From NCBI RefSeq assembly GCF_963855985.1, contig NC_087100.1, positions 6,979,001 to 7,043,000 on the forward strand: a stretch of DNA of 64,000 bases, read 5' to 3'. Under the pieces are notes generated by a model. That model was given only the letters and a program-made list of their open reading frames with translations. It was not told where the DNA came from and searched no databases. The first letter of the stretch is position 1, and each line of letters begins with the position of its first letter. Shown in pieces: positions 24,174 through 38,200 of this stretch. The stretch is from Ostrinia nubilalis. Taxonomy: Eukaryota > Arthropoda > Insecta > Lepidoptera > Crambidae. The translations under genes and the position numbers were made by a program.

Positions 24174-24962
24174 CTTTATACATTCAGAGACTAGCGAGGA
24201 TTCTTAAAATAAAATAATTTACTTAGAACACAAAACTCCTATCTTCTTTTAATCTTAATAACTTCCTGAAACCTTTTAACTGCCGCACATAAAAAACTTA
24301 AGCACAATAAAACAGCAAACGAAGCTATTCTTTAACAACCACCCTGTATCGACGTGAAAGATTTGCGACCAAGAAGCTGCGCCTAAAGAGGTTTACGTAA
24401 AGTCCGACTGCGCTCCTGGGACTGGCAAATAGAACAGGTTATTTATTTTATGGCCATGAATGGTACCTATTGTGCCAGTTTACATACTATCGCCCCAGTG
24501 AGTTGATGCTGAATTTATGGGTAATCGCATCGATTTAAGACGTATATAGGGTGGCAAACTAACTTGTTTAAGATACTGTGTTGCAGTGTGTTATTGTCAC
24601 CACGATTACCACCTAACCAAGAGCACTTATTTTTTATGATATCTAAATACTCATATTGACAATGGTGATGAAATGTATCATTTATCACTCTTCTATACCA
24701 ACTAGGTAATTTATTTAGAGAAATAGTTTCAAGTTTTAAACTCAATTAAAAGGTAGCCCGTAGTTTTAGTAAAATTAATTCATACAAAGTTTCTAGTGAA
24801 TGTACTAAAGTAAACGAAACAGAATATTTTGGGCGAGTCCAACTAACGAGAGTCAAAATAATTAGATTGAAAGTTGTTTAATTTGGCCCACGCTTTCCTA
24901 CAATTTGCCTGTCCCTGTACTCCTGAATTTCACACGTTATTTTAAGCGAAATGTGTTCATTA

Positions 24963-25703
24963 AGGGCCACAGCACACATGCTAGCATCGGCGATCGGCAA
25001 TTTACAAGCTTGATTTAGCTTTAGCGGCTTTTTAGAAGCTGAATGCAGCGACCACACATATCTACTTAAAACGCCAAACGCGTCGTTTAAGTTGCTTTTC
25101 GGAAGCTCGACGCAGCGACAGCAGTCGCTAAAACACTCGATTCAGATTTTTTTTATGCAGGACAAGGCAGGTATTTGACCGCAATCGCACCTGGTGTTAA
25201 GTGAGATGCAGTCTAGGATGGTACATATCTGCCCTGTAAGTGCCTATTCACTCTGGCAGCGTATTCTAGTCCCTAGCTGTTCGCATTATAAAAGAGTCGT
25301 CGAAACGCTTAGTGCAAGCTGGTGGAATGATACCGTGTCCCAATGCATGAAGTCGCTAAATTGCTATGCTAAATCAATACAGCCGCTAAAATGCGCGATT
25401 CCGATACCGTGTCCGGATGCATGTAGTCGTGAAACCGCGATGCTACATCGATATTTATTGGAACATAACGAACATACTACATCACTGGTAACACAAGCAA
25501 ACTTGGCGGTGCACTGTGGCAAACGAGGCGAAGAAGATCGGCAGGACTTGGAGCGAGATCCAACGCGAAGCTCAAGACCGAACGCGATGGAGGACTGTTG
25601 TGGACGTCCTCTGCCCCATCTAGGGGACATAGGACATTAAGTCAAGACATCGATATAGTCGCAAAATCGCCGATGCTAAAAGTTGCATGTCTGCTGTGGC
25701 CCT
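24963..25703. mobile_element. MITE with AGGGCCACAGCA ends and TA duplication, carrying LINE pieces
   Basis: AGGGCCACAGCACACATGC at the left and GCATGTCTGCTGTGGCCCT at the right are inverted ends flanked by TA. Inside are a minus-strand LINE 3' end (25147-25258, ending CCTGCATAAAAAAAA) and a plus-strand LINE coding tail (25520-25625). Confidence 0.65.
25520..25625 (+). pseudogene. LINE ORF C-terminal fragment
   Basis: One frame reads AKKIGRTWSEIQREAQDRTR then WRTVVDVLCPI and a stop. This resembles the W..I...AQ.R..W...V.ALC ending common in insect LINE ORFs. Clade uncertain. Confidence 0.5.
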
Positions 25704-25881
25704 TACAATTATCGTTGCATTCAGGGAAATGATAAATAATAAAACCACTTTTGTAAAATGTCCGAAATTCGTTAGTTTAATGGCTCAGTAGTTTATTGTG
25801 CTGATTTATTTACACGGTAATGCGAAAGTAATTTATTTGTATACGCGAACAGTTGCGGCTCTTTCGATAATTTACTAGGCG

Positions 25882-25887
25882 TTTATT
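25882..25887 (-). terminator. Candidate poly(A) signal of SELENBP1
   Basis: Minus-strand AATAAA about 295 nt after the stop codon. A weaker ATTAAA lies nearer at 25954-25959. Either could be used; cDNA ends would decide. Confidence 0.35.
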
Positions 25888-26047
25888 GAATTGATATTTA
25901 ATTTTTATATACCTACTAAATACAGCTTGTACAAAAATGAAATTACTTTTACGTTTAATTATAGCTTATTTTAGAGGATACGTTATAAATTTTAAAACGA
26001 CTGCTGATAAGTAAAAAAATATTGGCACACGCATTGAATTTGTCTCA

Positions 26048-26167
26048 GTGGGCCTACTCCAGAGCGCGAATTCTGTATTTTCACTTTTTCTTTCTCACTC
26101 TTTTCACCTCTGAATAAAAGAGAAGGATAGATTGACAATACAGATATCGTCTCATGGAGGAGTCCCA
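26048..26167. repeat. MITE-like element in the SELENBP1 3' UTR
   Basis: About 120 bp with imperfect inverted ends: GTGGGCCTACTCC on the left, GGAGGAGTCCCAC on the right, and further matching inside (GAATTCTGTATTTTC against GACAATACAGATATC). It ends 12 bp from the stop codon, so it makes up much of the early 3' UTR. No target duplication could be defined. Confidence 0.6.
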
Positions 26168-26179
26168 CGGATTTTGAAC

Positions 26180-26225
26180 TTAGTTAGCTAGCCATATGTC
26201 TGACGTGCAGTCTCCTCCAGGGTAT
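26180..26225 (-). CDS. SELENBP1: SELENBP1 coding exon 11 (C-terminus and stop)
   Basis: Encodes (R)[14 protein letters not shown] and TAA. Acceptor cgttgtttcag. This matches the invariant family C-terminus (YPGGDC..DIW), which fixes the last exon. Confidence 0.95.
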
Positions 26226-29200
26226 CTGAAACAACGAGAACTGGTATTAAAGACCTATATCTTATAGGCAAAAAAAAACTGAAGTTCGATTCGCAACTAC
26301 GATTATAAGTCGATTTTTTTCTATTAAAATATTATGTTCTAAAATATAAACGTCCACTATTAATAAAATTCCTCTGCGAAATTTTCTCGTAAAATATACT
26401 TTAAGCTTGCTTCACATCACTTCGAGTGCTTATTCTGGATCAAACATCACTGTAAGTAAATAATCCATTCAAGTGCCCACATTCAATTTAACATGAAGTT
26501 TAAAATGACCACTCTGTATAAATTAAATCATTTCAAGTCAATACTTCACCTCATTTCGTGCGGTAGCACCGGACCATCCGGCTCGCCTCCGAAGTGAACC
26601 AAAAAGTCAGGGTCCAACTTCATACCGCCGTTCACTGTGTCCACATCCAACTTGACTATCCAGCCACCCTGTATAAACAAATAAGTTTCATAGCTTCGAT
26701 GATGCAGTCGCAATTTATTTAATGCAATAACGACGAAAGTTAAATTCTGGTTACGATTCCTAGATTCCTAGAGAAAAAAGTAAGGGCTTTTATTTCAATG
26801 TTTAATTATTTATGAATGGACTTATGAAAATGTCATTGATAAGTAAGTACAAAAAAGCTAGAATAGTCTTTTATTACGTGAATGTTAAGCGTGAATGTTT
26901 TAACATATGCATTTCTTTATTTCTTTTTTTCTATAATAAATATGAAACTTATTAAGTTTTTGAATCAGAACAGAGACACTTTTGCCTGTATCTTTTCTGA
27001 TGGAAAGCAATGTTAGTCGAAAAGTTGTGGTTGTTGCTGCTATTCTATTTAAAAAAAAAAGAAACATTTCAATTATACGTTTCAATAGGTAACATCTTGT
27101 AATGCGTATTTATCCTATCTATGATAGATTCTAATTTCATTTTGACGATAATCCCATCCTAGTAGCGCCGTCAATAAAATTACCAATACATCAAAATGCG
27201 ATGTATTACATTATTAGATTATCAAGCTTAGCTGGCTTTGTCGATTGCACTGTCGTGTCGCATTTAGTCAATCACGTGTCATTATTAATTGATAATACAG
27301 TGTGAGTCACGTTAAAGTGTACATATGAAAATATGTGAAACTAGACCTATTTTTATCGAGAAAAAAGAGGTCAAAAATTTTTTGAGATTTTTTTTTAATT
27401 TTTATAGAATTTTTTTTCTTCCAATTACTTCTCGTAAAGAAAACGTAATAACTTTTAAACTAAGAGGTATATCCTGATAAAATAACAACAGTAATAATGC
27501 TAAATAACAGGCGATACTAAAAAATAGATAAAATACCCAGAAAATGCCAACAAATAATAGTCTAGTTTCACATATTTTCATATTTTATGTACACTTTAAC
27601 GTGACTCACACTGTATAACAAATAAGAGATGATGCTTCTTACAAGTAAGATCAACATTAAACACGAAAGTTGCCATTGTGCCATTCATAAAATTAAATAT
27701 TACGTCACATGAATTTTTTGATTAATGAGATCCATGTAAATATCAAAGGAAAACCTTACCTTCCGAAAACAACTATCAGAAAACTTTGCTTTTCATAACT
27801 CTAGTTTTTGGTAAAAAAATTTTTTTCACGATATCAGACTTAGTATTTCATTTTATGAAAGTTAATTTTGTGATTCTGATACAAAGATAGTAGGATTACA
27901 GAATGGTAATAGTTTTATGAACATTGTTACAGATCTACAACTACTCGGATGAAGGCGCCTTCAATGACGTTCAAGTAAGTGTTAGTTATAATATTTATTT
28001 TTATCGGTATCGCTTTACATTTATGTAACTCTTTGAGCGTCAAATTCATTGATTCCTGTTCTCAAATCGCGTACAACTTGTCTCTAAAATTGCCGTTGTT
28101 TTGTTTCACAAATACACGGTTTCCATGAATTATTCAGAAGCAGGTGACGCGGGTCTTGCACAATACTATAAGAGAAATAACTTTGCAAGGGAAAATGTAT
28201 AAATAAGGGCCGAAGGTTTGATATACGAGGTAATGAGTGTTTATTGCGGTCTACGAGGGACCAAAGTTGGCTCGAATGAAATACTTTGTCTATGGGCCCC
28301 GTATTCTTCGGCCGTATAAAGTTTTATCTAGATTGAGGGCGTTTTACTTCGTTTAAGAATATAGTTTGCTAACACAGGGTGTTGGCACTATATTGAAAAG
28401 CGAAAAACTGAGTCTAAAACTGCGCGAAAAATTCGTCTGTCCTTACAGTTTTCTTCAATTAATTTTCTCTTATCTAATGCTGCTATCGTCTGCTCGTTTG
28501 CCATTCTCCATTTTGTTGGGCTGGGTTGTTATTCCAGGTTACACAGAAGTTGCAGAGGTGGGAACGAGAGGTGGGAATAGTCCCGTACCTACTGAACTCT
28601 GCCTACGTTTATACAAATGAATATTTCTCGTTATGAATATTAAATTCTTACAAATCTTCATATTTTCTTTATAAGAGCGCAATAAAATAATGCTACGTAA
28701 AATATTTAAGAAGACACAAGGTACCGATTTCGTTGGTGACTTACGACGTCCTCTTGATAAAATATTGTTACTATATGACAACAAATATTCAACATAGCTA
28801 CATTACAAAAGGAATATTCTGAACAGTTTTATAGATAAAATGTTTGAGTTCTTTGTAACTAAAGGCCTGTCCTTTTTAACCCTTTCACGCATATGGGACA
28901 CATTTGTCCCCACATAGTTTTCACGATTTACAGTAATACTGGTTAAGTTAAACTATTTGTAGTTTAATATTCTTAAATTTTATTATTACCTTTTATGATT
29001 ATGCGCTAGAAATAATAAAAAACTTGATTACATGTATAAAAAAATACTGGCACAACATGTGAAAAAAAAATTTGTTAGACGTCAAAATTGAAAATTATTT
29101 TTTTATTACTTATAGGCTTTCTGCCACTGTGTTTCTTCCAATTTTACATTCAATGGTAAGTATAATTATAGTTTCATTGCATATTTTCGTTTATCTTCGT

Positions 29201-32200
29201 ACGAGTTAGGAATATTATGTAAAAATCTAATTGGGACACGGGTGTCCCTATATGCGTCAAGGGTAACTTGGTTCTTACTAAGGATATTGTTTGCGTCGTT
29301 ATAATTTGTATGTTTATATCGATGTTTTATTATAATATTCATACATTTATTTGTAAACTATTTGTCTTCAAATCGACATAAAAAATTTCGCTCAGGAAAG
29401 ACGAAATTTTGGAAGTCATGAAGTCATGATAACTGACGATAGCGACAATGAGGATGGTTTCCTCCTGGATAAAAGGGCGTCTACTGCTACTCTGCTCCCC
29501 TGAGGACTTCCACAACGATCGTTTCTGTGCTGCTCGTATACATGAATGTATACGAGAAGCACAGGAACATGAGGCCTGCCACACTGCGTCTTCCTATCCG
29601 TGGGCGCCACTTGAGAAATTTTCTGCCCTCACTTCTGCGAGCTATGTGCCCTACCCACTGCCGCGAAAGTTTGACAATTCTGCGGGCTATGTCTGTTACT
29701 TTGGCTCTCCTGCGGATCTCCTCATCAAAATTTGGGTGACTTTGAGCCTTCTCATGAGGCCCATAGTGAAGGAATACGTCTCCGTTCCGTACGCCATCAC
29801 TGCCAACACACATTGGTCAAAGACTTTCTATCGATGGTCTTGAGACACTGCGGTATTTTTGATAAGAAGATGTCGCGAAGCTTCACGGATGTTGTCCCCC
29901 CGAGTAAGATTCAACGATTGTAGTCACGGCACGGCTGAGACCTTGGAAGACCTAGAATCAATGCTCTATGGCCTCAGTAGAGGCTCTCAATAAATGTGAT
30001 TCAAAATAAATAAGGACAAGACGAAAAAATTATGTCCAATATCCGTGTTACAGCAGTCCTTTGAAGGTTAGAGACTCTACACTCAAAGTTGTTCTTGGAA
30101 CAAACAGTCAAATTAGGTAGGTCTACTAACTTCAAGAAAGATGTCTATGATGAGAGGAGGATCAAACATACAAATCCGTAAGATAAGACGCTATCTATTT
30201 TAAATTTCTTATTATAAATATTAATATTATGCTTATTGATTAAATTTCATTTGTATTTTTAGTTTGGTTTGTATTTATTTTGCAACAAAAGCGTCGAAGT
30301 ATTTTATTTCAAATATATGAGGCAATGTTTACCTTAACGCATATAGGGACATATGTGTCCCCTACTGAAAAACACTGAAATACAAAGCACTTATATTTTC
30401 TGTACTACTTTTATGTTAAATTAGACTAAAATAAATAGATATAACTAAAAAAAAATTATTTTATGGCTTGGATTAGTTATAAGCGTGTAAGGGTTAACAA
30501 CCGATAGATAGTAGGTAAATGAAAATATTCATTTATTTTAAACACAAAGTGGCCAGACAAGACAGATGATAAAAAACATAAAGAAAGGCGCTGGATGGAG
30601 GCTACTATCAACCGATCAATCTGGAAATCATTGGAGGAGGCTTAGATTAATAAAACCTAGATGGATAGTCTTCATACAAACGCTTCGTCAAGAGTGAGGC
30701 AAAAATCTTATGTCATTAGTGTCAATTTTGTTGGGGAGTGTAGACAGTGAAGGCGATTTTCCCGAAAGTAGGGAAATTATTAATACGTTTTTAATTATTT
30801 TATAATTAACAAAAACAAAACGCATCATATACTTACTTATTTATTGAATTCAAAGTACCTACCTAATTACAATAAGATAAATCGACTTAAAAGTCTCGAT
30901 TTCATAAAAAAGGAAGTGTATTTGTACGGCGAACAATTGGGAAATAAATTTTCTTGTTACTGGTATCATTCCCGTATTTAATTTTTGAAAGCCAAATTCA
31001 AGCAAAATACGCGTCGAATCGTAGTACTTACTTATGAAATGTAACACTGGTCACTTTCTTTCGTTTTTCTGATGTATTTAGACACCCTTTCACAGCACAA
31101 ACCGTCTTAATTAATTAAAAGTCGTCGGACGTGTTTACCAATTTTTCACTTTGACATTTCATGTGACGTTTACGAGTGAGCCATTCTGGCTTACTAAAAT
31201 CTGCCTCACCTTTCGTGCACTGACTATCTACCTATCTAGGTTTTATTAATCTAAGGGAGGAGGCCTGTGTTCAGCAGTGGACGTCCTATGGCTGAAATGA
31301 TGATGATGATGACTGATTCATAGTAGATAAGCCACTTTTTTTTTAATCTTGAACGGGACAAGTCTGATTTTAACCGACTTAAAGTTTTTTTTTTATTTCT
31401 CGTATATTCGGAAACTTTATTTAGTGACTTTCGAATTGATATCGGGACTGACGACCGAAAGATTGTCCGATGAAAATGAAGTTATATTTCAAATCAAATA
31501 AAATCATTTATTTGCATTACATGTGTGGTTTGACAGTTGTGGTTTAAATGGTAGGGTAGAACATCACATACACCCTGTAATAATGTATGATACAGGGGGT
31601 CGAAAATGGCCTGAATTGCTTCGAGAAAAGGATGGTACGGCCGTGCCGCTTTTTTGCTCGACTTGGTGGGGGCACTGCCGTGCCCCCAGATTTTGGAAAC
31701 TATTGTTTCTTTATAAGAGTTCAACTTACATCCTCCACCATCTTCGAGTAGAACTGCTTGTCCCACGGCGAGAAGAGAGACGATGACACGTAGAGTCGTT
31801 TTCCATCAAGTGACAGTTGAAGCATTTGCGGAGCCCCGTATAGTCGCTTGCCTTTTACAATCACTGGTTTTGGCGGCTCCTGTATTTATGAAAGGGGTTA
31901 ATAAGACGTTTGATAATTTCGATTTGGTTTGGACACATAATTAAAACAGCAACACATGAGTTTAACAAACAGGTTTATCGCTGTAATTGTCAATGTAACG
32001 GATTGAATCCTATCACAAAAGAAAATAATAACAAAATTATTTAATTATCTTGTGACAGCAAACAATCCGTCGCCATGACAATTACAGCTCAATTAATTTA
32101 ATAATACAATAAGGGGAATTATAAAACGAGCGACTAAAAAAAAAATTTGCGACTGATGATGGCATACTGTTTTAATACCTTGAGCGGTATGAATTTGAGT

Positions 32201-35200
32201 AAGCGAAAAATTTACCAAACTAACGACGAATATTGATCAATAATAAAATCCAGAACGAGCTTACAAAATGTGGGTTTTAATTATTACATTTCAGACATAA
32301 AAATACTATCCGGGCGACTAAATTACTAAGTGAGCGACTAGAAATACAGAGAGGGCAACTTTAATATGAAGATACATTAGATTTTTCTAATTGAGGTTTT
32401 ACTGAACGAATTACAAAAAAAAATTCTAAGCAAAATTTTGTGAGCTGCTTTATTAATGATTATTGGTTACTGATATTATATTTGAGGTCTCATGTTTTTT
32501 ATTTTGATACGCTTTATTAATGAAAACTACAGATTGTTACAGCGCGCGAATTCGAATGGGGGCGGGGCGACTGTCCCGAAATTTTAACAAAATATGTATG
32601 CAAACACGTTTTGGGTCTAGCAATTCGGCTCAAACTAACAACACCGCCACTGGAAGCAAAACTGATACCTATTGGACAAAAAAGAAAACGAGGCCGGCCC
32701 GCTAAGTCCAAGCCAGCACTTATCTATCATACAGTGACAATGAGTAGGTAGAGCTCCTCAATCCTCATAGGTACCAATGAACCTTATTAATAAGATTACT
32801 TTTTTTTGGGTTGACAGAAGCGACTTATTTTATTTTGTTTTTTTTTTTTGTTGATTCGATTTAAGAAAATTCAAATTTATTTCATTTTTCGTAATATATT
32901 GTTTCATTTGATTACCTACCCTTAAATTTTAATGATTTATTTTTTTCGCTACTAGAATAGTGTTCCGTCAAATATTTATTTCATAAGATCATTTTTTATT
33001 TAAATGTAGGCTCATAATACGCTGCTCATAATAGTATTTTTCAAAGTAGTTTTTGCATTCGAAACACTTCATTAAAGTTAAAAATACCGCTCAGTATAAA
33101 AAAGCATTTGCCAAATATTGAAAAAAATGCAGGACCTAACGTTGACACTCAATCAAATATTAGGTCGCTCAAATATTATGAAGCTTCTCATTTTGTATTT
33201 TAAGGAACTCAATTTTTTTTTGCAAGTTGCTGTTCTTTTGATTTTTCGTCACTCGCACTCAGTCGCTCACTTAGTAATTCTTTAGCCCACATTAATTATT
33301 TTTGACACTTACAACATAAATTTACAGTCACTCGTTTAAATACTACCCATACAATAATATTTGATGAAATTAGGTGTAAACATTCGACATTGTTTTTGTT
33401 TTTATCAACAATGTTTTTGCTATAATGTATGATGGTCTTTTTCTTGTGTAATAGATGTGATTATTATGTAAGTTGATTGTGTATCATGTACGTCACAATC
33501 GTTGAAATTCATCTGCGGATTTAATAAAATGTATTTCAAGAAATTGTAAACATTAACTAAGTATAAAGAGTCACGTTTCGGATGCAAAAAATAAGATAAC
33601 ATTCATCATGAGTTCAACGCGATAAACATATTATTTGAGTGCATCAATGTCATTTAAATTTTAAAATACAAGTGATAAGTCCTTGCATTGTTGCTAGCAC
33701 GATCTTGATAAAGTAAAATAATGAGTTGAAATCATTCTGACAGAAATTAATTGGTGTTAGGTACAATATTGTAACCTTTACGAGGGCTAATATAGTTGGA
33801 CAATGTAACACTGACGATCTCTGTGCAATCTTTACGTTGCTATTTTATTAATTATGATATTTTCTTAATTAATTATAAGCCTTATAAGGCTGAGTTGCAT
33901 CACCTAACTTTGACCTTAACTATAACGATAACCGGTGCTTTTTGTATGGAGTTTGACAGATTTTTAACGTTTGTCAAAGTTAAAGTAGATGGTGCAATCC
34001 AGCCTTAGTGTCTTGCTCAGCTCACTCATTATGTGTAGGTGCGTTCTGATACAAAATACATCAATGATATTGGGACAACCAATATTATTAACTGGCATAA
34101 TGAGCCATTGCAAATTATAACTTAGGTATCGTAACGTAGCGTAACGTAAACATTTTTTTAAATCTTTATTTATTTGGGGGCTTTTGTCTATTAGGACACG
34201 ACAGCCCCATCGAACGCGATCGTTTGTGTTAGCCTAACACTGCTAGAAACAAATGCTTGAACTTTTTCAAACAATTCTTTCTGAAAACAAACACAATAAC
34301 TGCAAATGGAATGAACAACCAGGAAGGCATTAGAAAGTAATTTGGCGAGAGGGCATGGACTTAAATGAAAAGAATGACACGGCGAAAGTGTAATTGTGTA
34401 AAGTCATGAAACATTAATTTGAGGGATTACTGGATCCGAAAATTGGAATTCCACTCCCAGCACTACGGGAATTCTTCTAGAGTAATCTAGGAAAAGGCAT
34501 CCATTACGAGAAATGATTGCAAGTTATTCTGTCGAAGAAATAAAATGGAGGAAACAGATCTAAGTAAGTCTGCTTTTTGCTCAGTGCAGTTGAGTAAATG
34601 ATAAGTAGGTAGGTATCCGAATGTACTCAAGACTTAAAACATTTTAAATATTTGCAAAAATGACTAAAATCTCAAGATTAATTCAGCTTATCCCTACACC
34701 CATTTTTAAGATATCAAAAGAATTTATAAGGCTGCTTAGCAATTTTCTTGGAAATTCATTTGCTTCTCATAATCATCGTACAATACCTTACCACATCTCT
34801 TTTGTGTAGCGATGAAGAATATATTTCCTATTATGTACATTTCCAATTGAATTTTAAAGCATATTTCTAAAGTACAAATTCAATACTCACTCCATCCAAC
34901 AGCTTGCAGTTCCCATCCACCACTTGGCCACCAAGTGTTAACTGTGCGGTCAACTTCGGGTTTTTCGTATCCGATATATCATACTGTCTCACCTCTCCAT
35001 GCAGCCAGGTCGAAGTGTACAAATACTTGTCGTCCAAGGACAGTATTATGTCTGACATTAAACCTAGAGGAAAAAGTTAATGGAACTGTCATGTTACCAC
35101 GAACAAAGGGTAGGAATGAAATGGAGCAAGAAGTGAGGAGACTTCTCACTGTAGTTGGCACCAGGGAATGCATATCACGTAGAACACACGCTTTCGGATA

Positions 35201-38200
35201 GTATTGCAGCGTTGAATAGTAATTTTCTTGGGGAAGTTGTTAGCAGTTTGTTTGTTTGGACAAACCGTTGTTGCACAATGTTACTACAACAGTGTTTTAG
35301 ACTTCATTAATAATGAATTTTAAGTTCATATAAGTAATGATCACAACATCTTATCTTCATTCATCTAAGGTGTTAATGTCGTAACGATTTGAATCTGAGA
35401 CCACGCTTTTAAGCTTAAGTGAGTGAATTTGTCTATTTTTCACCTTGTTCAGTATTTTTTCATCAATACGGACCAACAATGGGAATGTGTTTAATTAAAA
35501 GTTTCATCCACGCTACTAACAAATTGTTTGTTTATTCAGAATAATTGAAATAATCAAACTAAACTGAACTAAAAGAGGAACGTAAAAAAGTCATGTAGGT
35601 AAGTGTAAATCATTTAACTAATTATGAAAAAAAATACAATAAGATTTTCTTTTTAAAAAGCTCACATAGTAAGAAAATAACGCTACAAAAACTACAGAGA
35701 AAAAGCGAGTTTTCTCCGTGATAGCAAATGGCTGAAACTATGTATCAAAATTGTGCCGGCCAAAAGTTAATGTTGGATAAACTAAAGTAAATACAAGAAA
35801 AAAGTTACCGTTAAGGTCTTCTACGCCGTCTTTAGTAACCACTTTTTTTGCTGGCACATCGATAACCTTATCTGTTTTCCATTTTCCGTCTGAGGATTTG
35901 TAGAACCTAAAAGAAAGTCGAAGTTTTCAGGCTGATCTATTACAGCTTCGTTCTGAGTAATGTCACGTTATTTGGTCCCTTTGAAATTAAGAATGTGCCT
36001 ATAGTATACTAATATTTCGTTTTTAGATAGCCTTCACCGATTTTAAAGGCAACAAAAATTCACAATTGTCGCTCAGTCCCGATTATAGTGGTAGTGATTT
36101 ATTTTTTTAATTTATGTGATTAGTTTTAATTGTCACCAGGACAAATCTCTGCGATCTTGTCGCCTATAAATACTCAGCCAGTGAAGGCCAAATTTAATTG
36201 TTAGTGGATCACAGCATGCAATTACAATTCAAGGTATGATGTTAAATACACAAATATCTGATTTAAACACTTACACTCGAGTGGCTTAGAACCTGTACAA
36301 CAGTTCCTCAGTAAACACTGTACCAGACTACAGCTCTACAGAGTCTGTTAGTTAAATCCTTACAAATCTTACCTGTATACATTGGCTTCGACCGCGCACC
36401 CTACAAATCCTTCGTCGGCTTTAGGGTTGTGCAGGAATCTGATCTCTAAGGGCGCTGTTCCCTCTTTGCCCAAATCTATAACTTGTTGCAGCTCGCGCGT
36501 TGACCATTTGTAAACGTTGAGGCTTGTTCCGTAGCGGTCGGAGTTGCTTACGTCGTCAGGGTGGAAGCCACTGGATGGAAGTAAGATAAGGTTACATTAT
36601 GAAAGTGGAATTTGAGATTGTAAAGTTTCATGGTAAGAGTCAGTCAAGGGTCGATTATCAAATCATTTTCAACAGTGGCTCGATGTGCTACTGTTTATGT
36701 TATTATAACTAATACTCAAGATAAATGGGTAAAAACAAGAATATAATAATTCACAATTAGTATTATTTTACTAATTACGGAGTCGGAGCTATGGAAAATA
36801 ATTCCTCTAATTATTTCGACGACACTAGGGTCGTGAGCGAGAGGGAAACAAAAGAATATCGTTATTCGCCGATGAAAAAATAAATTAGATTTTCTTAGTG
36901 GCCAGGGTCGCGTGGCCAAAGAGGCGGCAGAATAAATGACATTTAAAACATTTGCTGAAAGTGGACAGATAATAGACTCGTATAAAAGTCAAAATACATT
37001 TAACATTAGTAACGCCCTATTTGTCTTAATAATGCCCTTGAAAAATGAAACTGGAATTTTACTGTATTTTAATGAAACAAGATGGAAATGGTAATGAAAC
37101 GAATACAAAGCTACTTTTGACACTTTATGATAAGTTCTGGCTTAAAAATTGTATTTCGTTTAAAATGGAATGACAAAAACCATTAGTTGACTTACGACTT
37201 AAAATATTTCGGAGTGCCCCACTCGGATGACACCATGACATCGTGGTACGGCTGATACCAAAAATCGTAACCAAACTTCGCTTTTTTCGGCCCCTTCGTC
37301 CACGTCCCTGTAAAAATAAACAATTTAAGAGACTCTACCTACTGTTCCTTTGATCTTCTGTCAAAATGACATTCCATTTACCTGTCACTTCCAATGTCTT
37401 GGAGTCGATGAGCACAAAATCACCCTGCCCGTTTTCTTCCTTATCTCCCATCGTTGATATCATGATCTCTCCTGTAGCCAGGCAGTGGGTCGTATGGGGG
37501 AAGGTACAGTTGAATGACCTCATCTCCGCTCCATCTATAACCTAGTAATGAGATTTTCGATGCCATGAACAGTTGATAAGGGGGATAGTAGATAGGCGTA
37601 ACTTTTACTGCGTGATTGTGTACTCGTAGAATTATAAAGTGAGATACGCCCGTATTCACAAACATTACTATGAGGTCTCACAGTACGCGTGGACGCACGG
37701 GGAGACGCACGAACCAATCACATAGCTCTATTTAAGAGCCATTTCACAAAAATATTCCGCGCGAATTTAGCTACAAACTGTCAACGCAACGACAAAAGAG
37801 TAAAAAGAACGCCGAAATGGACAAAAAAATCTTGAGCCGTGACCGTATTAAGACTTGATATAAGTTATTAATTTTAAGGTAGAATAAGGTATTAAAACAT
37901 GATAAATTAATTTAAAATTTTAATAGAGTTTATTTAGTCTTTTAAAGATTTTTATACTTATTTCGATTAATAATGAAACACGAATAGGTATAATATGTAA
38001 AATATATTATAATAAGTACAAAATAAAGACAGTCACACAGTGAAAAAAAATCTGCCCCCTTGCAGCTCCATCATCGGACCCTGGATATCATTTACCTAGA
38101 CGAAGTATTCGTCAAGGCGAATTACACAAGCCCAAACTCCATAGGGTTCTATTGTTTTGTTATGGAGTTGCAATGGAGGTGGCCATTGCAACTCCTCCAG

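Noticed and set aside
25194..25640. 148-codon plus-strand ORF
   Set aside because: It runs across a MITE and two LINE pieces and only its end matches LINE coding sequence in another frame.
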